Shown here piece after piece: positions 8,158-18,033 of a stretch of 64,000 bases of DNA. A program made the translations under genes and the position numbers. The DNA lies in NCBI GenBank assembly GCA_963732655.1, contig CAVTAI010000001.1:372001-436000 (forward strand), read 5' to 3'. Position 1 is the stretch's first letter, and each line of letters begins with the position of its first letter. This DNA is from CAVTWS01 sp963732655. Its GTDB lineage: Bacteria > Actinomycetota > Acidimicrobiia > Acidimicrobiales > SHLQ01. The notes under the pieces are model-generated. The model was not told where the DNA came from, did no database searches, and saw nothing but the letters and a program-made list of their open reading frames with translations.

Positions 8158-9228
8158 ATGTCCGACGCCGCCTGGCCTGCCGGCCGACCCTTGACGGTCG
8201 CCATCATGTATCCCTCGGCCTGGTATGGCGATCCGACCCTGTTCGCCGGGGAGGTTGCCGCACTCCAGGCGATCGACGATCGGGTGAGGGTCGTCGTCGC
8301 TCCCTACGTCGAGGACGACCAGCGCCGGTCCACGCGCCGCACGATGTCGGCCCCCGACCTGCTGGCGCGGCCGGTCGAGCTCGACGACGCCACCCAGGCG
8401 GCGCTGGCGGACGTGGAGGTCGCCCTCGGCCTCGATCTTCCCCCCGGAGTGGGCCGGTTCATGCCGAACCTGAAGTTCTTCCAGGTCATCGGGTCGGGCA
8501 GCGATCACATCCCATCGGCCGGGCTCGGGGCGATCGGTGCTCGCCTCACCAGCAGCACCGGAGCGAACGCCGTGTCGATCGCCGAGTTCGCGCTGGGCCG
8601 GGTGATCGCACACTGGAAGCGCTTCGATGCGATCCGGTCGGCCCAGGAGGAGGCTGTCTGGCGGCCCCTCATGGGCCGGCAACTCGCCGGCTGTCGCCTC
8701 GGCCTCCTCGGGTTCGGCGCCATCAACTCGGCGGTGGCCACCCGGGCGGTGGCCTTCGACATGGAGGTGTCGGTCGTGCGGCAGAGTGGCGCGTCGTCAG
8801 GGCGGCCACCGGGAGTGCAGGAGGTCGTCGGACCCGATGAGCTCTCGTCGGTGCTCGGATGGGCAGACGCGGTGATCGCCGCCGTTCCCGACGGCCCCGC
8901 CACCCGGTCCATGATGGACTCATCGGCGTTCGCCGCCATGCGTCCCGGAGCCTTTTTCTGCAACGTGGGGCGCGGCTCCCTGGTCGACGAGGACACGCTG
9001 GCCGATGCCCTCGAGTCGGGCCACCTCAGCGGGGCGGCGATCGACGTCACCGCGGTCGAGCCGCTCCCCGCCGGCAGCCGGCTCTGGGGGGTGCCCGACC
9101 TCGCCATCTCCGCCCATTGTTCGGTCGCGGTCAGCGCCATGTTCCCGAACACCCACCGCATGTTCGCCGACAACGTCCGCCGCTTCCTGGCCGGATCTCC
9201 GCTCCTCAACGAACGGCCCACGTCATGA
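8158..9228 (+). CDS. D-isomer-specific 2-hydroxyacid dehydrogenase
   Basis: NAD(P)-dependent oxidoreductase of 356 residues that interconverts 2-hydroxy and 2-oxo acids. The Rossmann region is CRLGLLGFGAINSAVATRA. The C-terminal signature NVGRGSLVDEDTLADAL supplies the substrate-binding Arg, AIDVTAVEPLP the Glu, and ISAHCSVAV the catalytic His, in the usual order. The His context (AHCS instead of TPH) is unusual. ATG 8158 is preferred to an upstream in-frame ATG because a -10 hexamer sits 6 nt before it. Its stop overlaps the tag start (ATGA). The metabolic role is not evident from the neighbours. Confidence 0.85.
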   Translation: MSDAAWPAGRPLTVAIMYPSAWYGDPTLFAGEVAALQAIDDRVRVVVAPYVEDDQRRSTRRTMSAPDLLARPVELDDATQAALADVEVALGLDLPPGVGRFMPNLKFFQVIGSGSDHIPSAGLGAIGARLTSSTGANAVSIAEFALGRVIAHWKRFDAIRSAQEEAVWRPLMGRQLAGCRLGLLGFGAINSAVATRAVAFDMEVSVVRQSGASSGRPPGVQEVVGPDELSSVLGWADAVIAAVPDGPATRSMMDSSAFAAMRPGAFFCNVGRGSLVDEDTLADALESGHLSGAAIDVTAVEPLPAGSRLWGVPDLAISAHCSVAVSAMFPNTHRMFADNVRRFLAGSPLLNERPTS

Positions 9229-9815
9229 CGGCCGCCCGCTGCCCCTGGGCCGACGGTGCACCCGAGATGGGGCCGTACCACGACACCGAGTGGGGTTTCC
9301 CGGTCCACGACGACCGGCGGCTCTTCGAGAAGCTGTGCCTCGAGGGGTTTCAGTCGGGCCTCAGTTGGATCACGATCTTGCGCAAGCGGGAGGGATTCCG
9401 TGCCGCGTTCGCCGGGTTCGACCCCGCGGTCGTCTCCGGGTTCGGCGAGGCCGACATCGAGCGTCTGCTGGGGGACGCCGGAATCGTGCGCCACCGGGGC
9501 AAGATCGAGGCCACGATCAACAACGCCGGCCGGTACGCCGACATCGTCGACGAGTTCGGCTCGCTCGACCAGTACGTGTGGCGATTCGAACCGCCACCCG
9601 AAAGCCGTCCTGACGTGATCACCTGGGAGTGGATGGCCGCCCACCCGACATCGGCCGAGTCCGTGGCACTGTCGAAGGATCTCAAGCGGCGCGGGTGGCG
9701 GTTCGTCGGCCCCACCACGGTCTATGCGTTCATGCAGGCCATGGGTCTCGTCAACGACCACCTCAGCACCTGCCCGTCGCGTGATGAGGCGCGGCAGGCA
9801 CGATCGACCCCGTGA
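9225..9815 (+). CDS. tag: DNA-3-methyladenine glycosylase I
   Basis: Base-excision repair enzyme removing 3-methyladenine from alkylated DNA, 196 residues, the normal family length. The N-terminus RCPWADGAPEMGPYHDTEWG contains the first zinc ligands (Cys6 and the His of YHD). The core has LCLEGFQSGLSWITILRKRE, and the C-terminus GWRFVGPTTVYAFMQAMG and NDHLSTCP provides the remaining His and Cys ligands. The ATG overlaps the preceding dehydrogenase stop, so the repair gene is co-translated with a metabolic gene, which is probably an accident of compact layout. Confidence 0.95.
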   Translation: MTAARCPWADGAPEMGPYHDTEWGFPVHDDRRLFEKLCLEGFQSGLSWITILRKREGFRAAFAGFDPAVVSGFGEADIERLLGDAGIVRHRGKIEATINNAGRYADIVDEFGSLDQYVWRFEPPPESRPDVITWEWMAAHPTSAESVALSKDLKRRGWRFVGPTTVYAFMQAMGLVNDHLSTCPSRDEARQARSTP

Positions 9816-9888
9816 TCAGCCCAATCACGATGGGCGCCGGGAGAACCCACCCGTCTACGTTCTGCGAGAACGACATCAAGGGGGAACG

Positions 9889-12379
9889 ATGACCGGTGTC
9901 TTCGAGGGTCTGCGCGTACTCGATCTGACCTCCGGCGCGGCCGGACCCATGACCACGATGGTGCTGGCCGACAACGGTGCCGAGGTGTGGCGTATCGAGC
10001 AGCCCGGTGGGGAACGCCGGGCCGTGAGCTCCGGCGAGGTCGTCTGGCATCGGGGGAAGAAGCGGGCCGAGTTCGATCTCGACGACCCCGAGGATCGCCA
10101 GACGGTCGCCCGGTTGGCCGCGTCGTCCGACATCGTGGTCGAGTCGTTCGCTCCCGGGTCCCTGGCCCGTCGCCAGCTCGACCACGCCAGCCTGGCGGCG
10201 GCGAACCCTCGTCTCATCACCTGCTCCATCACGGGATATGGGCGCGACAACCGCCACTCCGCCCGCCCCGGATACGACGCCTTGGTGATGGCCCGAACCG
10301 GCCTGTTCTTCGATCAGCGCGGCCGCGAGGGCACGGCGATGACGGAGATCTCCGGCAGCGCAGTCCCCCATCCGGACTTCGGCCCGCCCGAGGGCATGCG
10401 TCGAGGCACCGACCGGCCCGGGCCCGTCTTCCCACGCTCCACCTGGCCGAGCCTCGGCGCGACGTACCTCGCCCTGCTCGGCGTGACCGCCGCCCTCCGG
10501 CGCGCGCGAGCGCACCGGCCGGGGCCAGTGGGTCGAGACCTCGCTCCTCGATGGTGCGTTGTGCGCAGTCGGCCTCAACTGGCAGCGGGTCGAGAACCCC
10601 GATGCACCGCTGTACTGGATGTGGCCGATCGACAGCCGGTCGATCGAGGGTCTGTACGAGTGCAGCGACGGCCGGTGGGTCCACCACTGGACCGTCCGGC
10701 CGAGCTGGGTGATGTCGGCGACGAGTGGTGACACCCTCGCCGTCCCCGATGCCAGTCACAACTACCGCGACGACCCGGACCGAATCGGCATGGGACCCGA
10801 AGACCTCCTCGTCGGCATGTTCTTGCACCCGACCCTCACCGAAGCGTTTGCCCGGTTCCCGTCGAACGAATGGATCGACCTGGCCAACGCCAGCGAGATG
10901 GGCGTGGCGCTGGTGCGCTCGCCCGAGGAGGCGCTGGCCGATCCGGCCTTCCTGGCTGACGGCTGTGTGATCGAGGTCGATCATCCCGACCACGGCCCGA
11001 TCCGCCACGTCGGCAACGTGCTGGAGTTCAGTGCCGACCCGGGCACCGTCGCGACAGCCGCCGCTCCTCGGGGCGCCCACACCGCCGACGCCCGGTCCCT
11101 TGCGGCCCGACTCGAGGAGGCGGCGGTCTCGGCGCCGTCTGGGTCGCCCACTCGGACAGCCGAACCGGCCGAAGCGCTCGGCCACCCACTGGCCGGGATC
11201 CGGGTCCTCGACCTCGGTTTGGGCGTGGCCGGCCCGTTCGCGCCCAAGATGATGGCCGACCTCGGGGCGGATGTGATCAAGGTGAACGCACTCCACGATG
11301 GCTTCTGGACCGGTACGCACATGGGCCTCGGCACCAACCGTGGCAAGCGGAGCATCTCGCTGAACCTGAAGGATCCTCGAGGTCTGCAGGTGCTGAACCG
11401 CCTCATCGCCACGGCCGATGTCGTCGCCACCAACTGGCGACCGGGGGCGGCGGCGCGTCTCGGTCTCGACTACGAGACGCTCGCCGCCAAACACCCTCAC
11501 ATCGTCTTCTGCAACTCAAGGGGCTACGAGAAGGGGCCACGCTCGGACCTCCCCGGCACCGACCAGACCGCCGCGGCCCTCACCGGTGTCGAGTGGGTCG
11601 ACGGCGCGTGCGACCACGGCAATCCGCCGCTGTGGAGCCGATCGAACATGGGCGATACCGGCAACGCTCTGCTGGCGGCCATCGCCATGACCGGGGCTCT
11701 GTACCGTCGGGAGTCGACCGGTCTGGGCCAGGCCGTTGCCACCTCGATCGTCAACGCCGGGATGTTGAACACGTCCTACGCGTGGATCCACGCGGACGGT
11801 CGCCCCGGCGGGCGGGACCAGGTCGACGCCGACCAGTTCGGCCTGTCGGCCACCTACCGCATGTACCCGTGTGTCGACGGCTGGATCTGCGTGGCGGCGA
11901 TGCGGGACGGCCAGCTCGACGCCATGCTCCGAGTCGTCGGGCACTCCGATCTGCTCGACGATCCCCGGTTCGCCACCGTCGCCGCCCGGCGCGCCCACGA
12001 CGCTGAGCTCGCCGACGAGCTGGTGCGGCTCTTCGCCCCCCTGACGACACGCGACGCCTTCGCCCGTCTGGACGAAGCGGGCGTCCCCGTCGAGATCGTC
12101 GATCGATCCTTCGCTCGCACCATCTTCGACGACCGCGAGGCCCGCGAGTCCGGCCGGATCTCGACCACTTGGGCGGGTGGTGTCGGCCGCTTCGAAGATC
12201 CCGGTCTGCTCGTCCGGTTCTCGGAGACCCCCGGGATCGTTCAACGGGGTCCGTGCATCAACGGCCAGCACAGCCGGGAGATCCTCCTCGAGTTGGGTTA
12301 CACCGACACCGAGGTCGACGTTCTGGCCTCCGAGCGCGTCATCGTCGATGCTCCGGTCTCGCCTCTCGTCGCCGGCTGA
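9889..12379 (+). CDS. Two-domain CaiB/BaiF family CoA-transferase, one frameshift
   Basis: Class III CoA-transferase that moves CoA between acyl groups; two CaiB/BaiF domains in one chain of about 830 residues. Domain 1 starts MTGVFEGLRVLDLTSGAAGP. Domain 2 starts near 11190 with LAGIRVLDLGLGVAGPFAP and has the catalytic-Asp motif NMGDTGNALLAAIAMTGA. The frame changes near 10505: VTAALRRAR must continue as ERTGRGQWVETSLLDGALC one frame over, explained by one extra base in a CG-rich run. In domain 1 the equivalent of the catalytic Asp is not seen (TWPSLGATYLALLG), so only the second site may be active. Double-domain forms occur in actinobacterial lipid and steroid catabolism. Confidence 0.85.
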
Positions 12380-13374
12380 TGGGGGCGTCGCGCCCGCCTG
12401 GTCAACCCATGCCCCTGCGCCTACCGGCCGGTCCGGAGGCACCTCTCGGGGTCACGACGCTCGCCGCTGACCTCTTCCAGCCCGCGCACGCCGGAGAAGT
12501 CGCCGGTCCGCCGGTGCTGGTGACGTGCCTGCCCGGTGGCGGGATGAACCGGCGCTACTTCGATCTCGACGTCGACCCGAGCCTCGGCCTCGGCTCGTTC
12601 TCGATGGCCCGGCATATGGCCGAACGCGGGTTCCACGTCCTCATCGTCGACCCACCGGGAGTGGGCGAGAGCGACATCCCCGACGACGGTTGGGCCCTCA
12701 CCACCCCGGCGGTCGCCGACGCGGTGGGCCACGCGGCCTCGGCCGCGCTCCACGGCTTGGCGACCGGATCGCTCGATTCGGATGTCGCTCCCACCGGTCC
12801 GCTCGCGTCGATCGGCGTCGGCCACAGCGCCGGAGCGCTCGTGACCTGCTACCAGCAGGCCCGACGACGGACCCACCTCGCCGTCGGGCTGCTCGGGTTC
12901 GGAGGCGCTGGGTTACGCGGCCACCTCAACGCCGACGAGCTGGCCTGCGCTGATGATCCTGAGGCGACCCGGGTGGCCATCGTCTCGTTGAGCCGGGCCC
13001 GATTCCGCCGGCCCTTCCCGCGAGGCACGACCAGCCGCTCGGAGCTCCTGAACCGTCCGGACGTGGCCGACGCGGCGTACGAGGCCATCGCGACGGCGGG
13101 CGATGCGCTGCTGTCGATCGTCGGCCTGACGTCGATGATCCCCGGGGCGAGCAGCGGCGAGCTCGGCGCCATCGACGTCCCCGTCTTCTTGGGTGTGGGC
13201 AGCCACGACATCACCGGACCGGCGCACCACGTGCCATCCGTGTTCGAGAGCGCGAGCGACATCACCGTGTACGTCGTTCCCGAGACCGGCCACAACCACA
13301 ACATCGCCCCGAATCGTGAACTGTTGTGGGACCGGCTCGCCGACTGGATCCACGACACCGTGCGGAGGTCCTGA
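12379..13374 (+). CDS. Alpha/beta hydrolase
   Basis: Serine hydrolase of 331 residues, probably an esterase or thioesterase. The nucleophile elbow is GVGHSAGAL, the oxyanion-hole region LPGGGMNRRYFD, the acid probably the Asp in GSHDITGPAH, and the base the His in ETGHNHNI. The ATG at 12379 shares one base with the CoA-transferase stop (TGATG); ATG 12409 is a possible later start. Coupling to a CoA-transferase suggests it processes the ester or thioester substrate of that pathway. The stop codon lies in the first bases of a perfect 24-bp palindrome. Confidence 0.8.
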   Translation: MGASRPPGQPMPLRLPAGPEAPLGVTTLAADLFQPAHAGEVAGPPVLVTCLPGGGMNRRYFDLDVDPSLGLGSFSMARHMAERGFHVLIVDPPGVGESDIPDDGWALTTPAVADAVGHAASAALHGLATGSLDSDVAPTGPLASIGVGHSAGALVTCYQQARRRTHLAVGLLGFGGAGLRGHLNADELACADDPEATRVAIVSLSRARFRRPFPRGTTSRSELLNRPDVADAAYEAIATAGDALLSIVGLTSMIPGASSGELGAIDVPVFLGVGSHDITGPAHHVPSVFESASDITVYVVPETGHNHNIAPNRELLWDRLADWIHDTVRRS

Positions 13375-13395
13375 CCCGTCAGCGCTGACGGGTCA
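13372..13395. terminator. Perfect 24-bp palindrome shared by two convergent stop codons
   Basis: Two 12-base half sites (TGACCCGTCAGC and its reverse complement) meet without a spacer. The palindrome contains the hydrolase TGA (13372-13374) and, on the other strand, the last codons and stop of the MMPL gene. Both transcripts would end in the same fold-back. There is no T-tract, so termination would be non-canonical. It could also be a dimeric protein-binding site. Confidence 0.5.
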
Positions 13396-15748
13396 TGATC
13401 TCGTCAGGCGATTCGATGTCCTCAGGGCGGCCGACGCCGTCGGGATCTCGGACGTCGAGCGGGGCGGCGTCGGCTGCGTGGCCCTCCACGTCGATCCTCG
13501 GCAGGATCCGCTCCAGCCAGGCCGGTAGCCACCAGTTCCGGTCCCCCAGCAGCTCCATCGTGGCCGGGACGAGCACCATGCGGACGATCGTGGCGTCGAG
13601 CAGGATGGCCGCCGCCAGACCGGTACCCATCAGCTTCAAGGTGCGATCGCTCTCGAGCAGGAAGCTGCCGAACACCACGACCATGATCGCTGCCGCCGCG
13701 GTGATCACCTTCGCGGTGGCGGCCAGACCGTCGGCCACCGAGGTGCGGCTGTCGCCGGTGCGGTGCCACTCCTCACGGACGCGCGACAGCAGGAACACCT
13801 CGTAGTCCATCGACAGGCCGAACACGACGGCGAACAGCATCATCGGGGCCCACGGCTCGATCGGCCCCGGCTGCACGCCCGTGATGTCGCTGAGCCACCC
13901 CCACTGGAACAGGGCGACCACGATCCCGTAGGAGGCACCGATCGACAGAAGGTTCATGATCACCGCCTTGAGCGGTACCAGGAGCGATCGGAACACGACC
14001 ATCAACAGGAGGAACGACAGCGCGAGCACCGCGGTGAAGAAGACCGGCAGGCGTCGGGAGAGGATGTCGGAGAAGTCGATGTTGGCGGCGACGCTGCCGG
14101 TGACGGCCACATCGGTCCCGCTGGACGCCTCCACGGCGGGGAGCACGTCGTCACGGAGCCGATTCACCAGGTCCGTCGTGCCTTCCTCCTGCGGGCCCTC
14201 GGTGGGAACGAGGTTCCACAACACGGCTCGGGGCGCCGTGTCGTCGTCGAAGATCGGATCCGAGACGAAGGCCACCGCGGGGTCGGCCCGCACGGCCTCC
14301 GTGATGGCGCCGAGGGCCTCCACGTCCGTGTTCGGCGTGATTTCGCTGACGAGGAACAGGGGGCCGTTGAACCCTTCACCGAAGCCGTCGACGAGCAGGT
14401 CGTACGCCTGCTTGGTGGTCGTGTCGTCGGCGAAGTTGCTCTCGTCGGAGAAGGCCAGACGAAGCGCCACCACCGGGACGGCGAGAAAGAGCAGGACGGC
14501 GGCCGCCACGATCGCCGCGGGCCACGGGTGGTGCTGGATGGCCCGGCTCCACCGGTAGGCGGTCGTCTCCCGTCGAGGTTTCGGTGGACGGTGGGTCACC
14601 TCCTTGCGCAGGGCCCGCACGAAGAAGGCGGCGATCAAGGTGACGGCGGCCAGCGGGAGCCCGATCAGGAGTGGTGTGATCTGGAGTCCGACACCGACCA
14701 GAGCGACCGCGACGAACCCGGCGGCGATGAGCCCGCGCCAGCGGGTTCGCTCCACTCGGTCGCCGGCCCAGCTGAGCAGCGCGGGGAGCAGGGTCACCGA
14801 TGCGATCACGGTGACGGCGACGGTGGCCGCAGCACTCACCGCCAGACCTTGCACGAAGGTCACGCCCATCAGGAGCATGCCCAGCAACGAGATGACGACG
14901 GTGGCGCCCGCGAAGATGACCGAACGGCCGGCCGTGTCCAAGGCGATCTGGGCCGCTTCGCGCGTCGGATGCCCGGCGTGGAGCTGCTCCCGGTACCGGG
15001 TCACGATCAGGAGCGCGTAATCGATGCCGACGCCGAGGCCGATCATGATCCCGAGGAAGGGCGCGAAGTCCGGGACCTGCATCACGTGGCTGAAGAAGAT
15101 CACCAACGCAGACCCGCCGCCGATGCCGAAGAGGGCGACGCCCACGGGCAGACCCATGGCGAGCACCGAACCGAACGCGACGATCAGGATCACGATGGCG
15201 AAGGCCAGGCCGAACAGTTCCGAGCTCGGCTCCTCGAACTCGGCGAAGATGAAGCCGCCCAGCTCGACTCGAAGCCCGTCGATCTCCGGGACCCGGTCGA
15301 GGATGTCGTTGCGGATCTCCTCGGCATCGATGAACTCGATGTCCTCGGGCATCTCCACGTTGGCGTAGGCGATACGGCCCGCCTGGGCGCCGTCGTCGGA
15401 GATCAGCTGCTCGCCGCCGTCGGCGTACGGGCTCTCGACGCGAGTCACCCCGTCGAACGTGGCCACCTCGTCGAACAGTTCGCTCATGGCCGCCGCCACG
15501 GCGGGGTCGTCGACACCCTGTTCGGCCGAGTACACGATCGTGCCGATGAAACCCGCGCCCTGACCGCCGAAATGCTCGTCGAGCACATCGAATCCATCGG
15601 TCGATTCCGCGCCGGGGAGGCTGAAGTCCTGACGGTACGCCTGGCCGATGGTCGACGCGATGCCATTGCCGACCACGAGCGCCACGATCCACAGGCCGAG
15701 CACACGCCACCGATGATCGAAGCACCATGTTCCGAGTCGCGCCACCAT
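13379..15748 (-). CDS. MMPL/RND family transporter
   Basis: Large inner-membrane exporter of 789 residues of the MmpL type, which in actinobacteria moves lipids or hydrophobic compounds using the proton gradient. It has the duplicated RND layout: one N-terminal helix (WRVLGLWIVALVVGNGIAS), an extracytoplasmic domain, a helix bundle with LGIMIGLGVGIDYALLIVTRYRE, then a second half ending with FGLSMDYEVFLLSRVREEW. The paired GxxxDY motifs are the expected proton-relay positions. ATG 15748 is chosen because GAGGTGG precedes it; a 12-codon extension is possible. The 3' end is fused into the palindrome shared with the upstream hydrolase. Confidence 0.9.
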   Translation of the reverse strand: MVARLGTWCFDHRWRVLGLWIVALVVGNGIASTIGQAYRQDFSLPGAESTDGFDVLDEHFGGQGAGFIGTIVYSAEQGVDDPAVAAAMSELFDEVATFDGVTRVESPYADGGEQLISDDGAQAGRIAYANVEMPEDIEFIDAEEIRNDILDRVPEIDGLRVELGGFIFAEFEEPSSELFGLAFAIVILIVAFGSVLAMGLPVGVALFGIGGGSALVIFFSHVMQVPDFAPFLGIMIGLGVGIDYALLIVTRYREQLHAGHPTREAAQIALDTAGRSVIFAGATVVISLLGMLLMGVTFVQGLAVSAAATVAVTVIASVTLLPALLSWAGDRVERTRWRGLIAAGFVAVALVGVGLQITPLLIGLPLAAVTLIAAFFVRALRKEVTHRPPKPRRETTAYRWSRAIQHHPWPAAIVAAAVLLFLAVPVVALRLAFSDESNFADDTTTKQAYDLLVDGFGEGFNGPLFLVSEITPNTDVEALGAITEAVRADPAVAFVSDPIFDDDTAPRAVLWNLVPTEGPQEEGTTDLVNRLRDDVLPAVEASSGTDVAVTGSVAANIDFSDILSRRLPVFFTAVLALSFLLLMVVFRSLLVPLKAVIMNLLSIGASYGIVVALFQWGWLSDITGVQPGPIEPWAPMMLFAVVFGLSMDYEVFLLSRVREEWHRTGDSRTSVADGLAATAKVITAAAAIMVVVFGSFLLESDRTLKLMGTGLAAAILLDATIVRMVLVPATMELLGDRNWWLPAWLERILPRIDVEGHAADAAPLDVRDPDGVGRPEDIESPDEIMTRQR

Positions 15749-15819
15749 GAACCACCTCGTCTCGCGATGAGCCGCAGGGGCCATACCCCTCGGCGCCGAC
15801 AGTCAAACACGTCCCGGCC

Positions 15820-15825
15820 TACGAT
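15820..15825 (+). promoter_or_regulatory. Leaderless -10 element for the EthD-like gene
   Basis: TACGAT followed by 6 nt and then the ATG at 15832, with no ribosome binding site between. Divergent from the MMPL gene, whose start is 72 bases away. Confidence 0.5.
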
Positions 15826-15831
15826 CCGGAT

Positions 15832-16632
15832 ATGACTTCGAACACACCGCCCGCGTCGCACATTGAGGTGGGTCATGCCCTGATCACCATGGTCGAGCCG
15901 ACCGACGATCCCGCTCGACTGGTCGAGTACAACCGGTGGTACGACCACGACCACGCCTACGCCGGCGTGATGGCTGGACCGGGAGCGTTCTCCTACCGGC
16001 GTTTCGTGGCCACCCGGGACCTCAAGACCCGCCGCCGGGCCGGGTCGTCACCGTTGGTCGATCCCATCGCCAAGGGGTCGTTCATCGGCCTGTACTGGCT
16101 GATGGCCGGCCGCGCCGAGGAGCACTACGCCTGGTCCTTCCCCAACACGGCCGGGCTCGGTCAGGTCGGACGCATGAATCCCGACCGCGAGCACATCTCG
16201 ACGAGCCTGTATGACCTGGCTCACGTGGTCGATCGTCCCGGGTGGACCGTGCCGGTCGAGATCGCCCTCGATTACCCGGCCGCTGGCGCGCTCGTCATCT
16301 GGGTCGATCGACGCCCCGACGCGACCCTTGATGCCGTCGCCGACTGGCTCCGCGACGACCTCTTTCCCGCGGTCTTGCCGGGCCGCTCCGGCGCTCAGGC
16401 CGCCACGTGGAGGCCGCGTGACTTCCCCGGCCTCGACGGCACCGGTTCCGCAGTGGGCGAGCGCCTGTGCTCGACCGTGCTGCTCACCACTGACCCGCGC
16501 ACCGACACCACCGACCTGATCGACGCCGTCGCCGCCGCGCTCGAGTCCAGCCCGGTCGCCACGCTCGCCCTCGCCGCCGAGTTCGTCCCCGTCGTCCCCG
16601 GCACCACCACCCATCTCGACCAACTCTGGTAA
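15832..16632 (+). CDS. Unknown protein, possibly duplicated dimeric alpha/beta-barrel (EthD-like)
   Basis: 266-residue cytoplasmic protein with no signal peptide. The first half has a beta-alpha-beta flavour with VGHALITMVEPTD and EYNRWYDHDHAYAGVMAGP, which resembles the NEWYDxxHxP pattern of EthD or ferredoxin-like stress barrels. The second half (about 135-266) repeats a similar rhythm: VEIALDYPAAGALVIWVD and WLRDDLFPAVLPGR. I therefore suspect two fused barrel domains. The gene precedes the first sulfotransferase/DUF1214 module and is convergent with it. Function unknown; assignment to EthD is inference only. Confidence 0.6.
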   Translation: MTSNTPPASHIEVGHALITMVEPTDDPARLVEYNRWYDHDHAYAGVMAGPGAFSYRRFVATRDLKTRRRAGSSPLVDPIAKGSFIGLYWLMAGRAEEHYAWSFPNTAGLGQVGRMNPDREHISTSLYDLAHVVDRPGWTVPVEIALDYPAAGALVIWVDRRPDATLDAVADWLRDDLFPAVLPGRSGAQAATWRPRDFPGLDGTGSAVGERLCSTVLLTTDPRTDTTDLIDAVAAALESSPVATLALAAEFVPVVPGTTTHLDQLW

Positions 16633-16657
16633 TCCCCGCCCCAGCGACTCACCCCGG

Positions 16658-17917
16658 TCACGGGATGGCGAAGTGCGTGGTGTAGCGGTCGAAGCGCGCC
16701 GCGAGGGTGTCGGACGCGAGACCGAACTCGTCCAGGGAGTAGCGGTGATCGCCGTGCCGTCCGTGGGGCCGGGCGTCGAGGTGATCGGCCATGGCTGACC
16801 GGGCGGTGTCGCTCAGCGGCAGGGCGAGACCCTCGTACGTTGCCGCAATCGCGGACGACGGATCGTCGATGAACTGGGCGTACCGCCCGTGGTGGATTCG
16901 AACCGCACCCCAGCCGCCGGATCGGTCGAGATCCACGACGGTGTCGAGCGACCGGGCGAAACGCTCGGCGTTCGCGGCCGCGACGGCAGGGGCGTCCACG
17001 TGGTCCGAGTGCACCCAGCGGAGCGTGCACAGGAGGCTGGTCAACGACGGCAACACATTGAACAAGGACCGGTGCGTCACGACGATCCGCGCATCCGGGT
17101 AGGTGCGCATGAGGGTCGGGAGCGAGTGCAGGTGCACCGGCGACTTGAGGACCCACCGACGTGGTTTCGACGTGTGCCGCTGCAGAATCTGCAGGACGAG
17201 GCGGTGATAGGCGTACGCCGGCGCCATGTCGCACCGATCGAGCCAGGCGGCGTAGGTCGGGACGTCGTACCGCGCCGTGAACTCCTCGGTGCGGAAGGCG
17301 AACGACATCGCCGACAGACACTCCTTCGGCCGTTGCGCGCCGTACTCGTGGATCGCGTCCAGCGATGGTGTGACGCGGGCCAGCATCCGCAGCTCGGCCT
17401 CGGCGGCGTCGATCCGCGCGGCCAGACCCGTCTCGGGTGTGCTGTCCGCCGGCGGGGGCACGGGCCAGAGCAACTCCCACCCCGTCGGCGCCCGCAGGTC
17501 CGGGTCGCAGTCCAGCAGGTCGAACAGGATGGTCGTGCCGGTGCGAGGCGCCCCGGCGACCACCACCGGAGCCTCGATGATCTCGTTGACGACCCCGGGG
17601 TCTGCTCGGCGGTACCTCTCGATCTGGAGTCGACCGGCCAGCAGCCGCAGTACGAAACGCCGGGTGATGTAGCGGCCGAGGACGGTAAGCCGCGCCGTGT
17701 CTCGGAGGTCGGCCAGCACGATGTCGAGCGGCTCGAGGAACTCGTCGCCCCCGAACTCACGCAGACCCGGCTCGGCGCTGACGCCGGCCCGCCAGCGCGA
17801 CTCGGCCAGCAAGCTGTCTCGCTCGAGCGGCAGATCGGCTTCGTCAGTGATCGGCTCCACCTGGCGTTCGTTGATCAGCCGAACCCATTCGGGTCGCTCG
17901 GGTCCCTGCCAGGTCAT
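16658..17917 (-). CDS. PAPS-dependent sulfotransferase family protein (copy 1)
   Basis: Sulfotransferase-fold protein of 419 residues. The 5'-phosphosulfate-binding loop is GAPRTGTT at residues 122-129, followed by ILFDLLDCDPDLRAPTGWEL. The 3'-phosphate-binding region is ARIVVTHRSLFNVLPSL. The C-terminal tail (HGRHGDHRYSLDEFGL) is typical of a large actinobacterial Sulfotransfer_3-like subfamily whose substrates are mostly unknown. It is divergent from a DUF1214-like gene (18034), and the same pair of families recurs at 21091-23453, which suggests joint function. A related role such as acyl or sterol sulfation is inference. Confidence 0.83.
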   Translation of the reverse strand: MTWQGPERPEWVRLINERQVEPITDEADLPLERDSLLAESRWRAGVSAEPGLREFGGDEFLEPLDIVLADLRDTARLTVLGRYITRRFVLRLLAGRLQIERYRRADPGVVNEIIEAPVVVAGAPRTGTTILFDLLDCDPDLRAPTGWELLWPVPPPADSTPETGLAARIDAAEAELRMLARVTPSLDAIHEYGAQRPKECLSAMSFAFRTEEFTARYDVPTYAAWLDRCDMAPAYAYHRLVLQILQRHTSKPRRWVLKSPVHLHSLPTLMRTYPDARIVVTHRSLFNVLPSLTSLLCTLRWVHSDHVDAPAVAAANAERFARSLDTVVDLDRSGGWGAVRIHHGRYAQFIDDPSSAIAATYEGLALPLSDTARSAMADHLDARPHGRHGDHRYSLDEFGLASDTLAARFDRYTTHFAIP

Positions 17918-18033
17918 CGCCGCGTGGTCCTTCGGTGTCGTCCGTCGAGATGGACTGGGCCGCGCCGGGGCGGCCGGCCAGACTGTACCGACCTCGGGGA
18001 CGGCCCCGGGAACCGGTCGAGGAGAACTCAGAC

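Noticed and set aside
7057..8682. 541-codon minus-strand open frame covering the ClC gene and part of the dehydrogenase
   Set aside because: Only the part below 7700 reads as ClC. The rest is antisense to the dehydrogenase. The ClC protein starts at 8114 in another frame.
13763..15835. 690-codon open frame on the plus strand opposite the MMPL gene
   Set aside because: It is very His/Arg/Asp-rich, has no domain and mirrors the codon bias of the MMPL gene. High GC creates such antisense frames.
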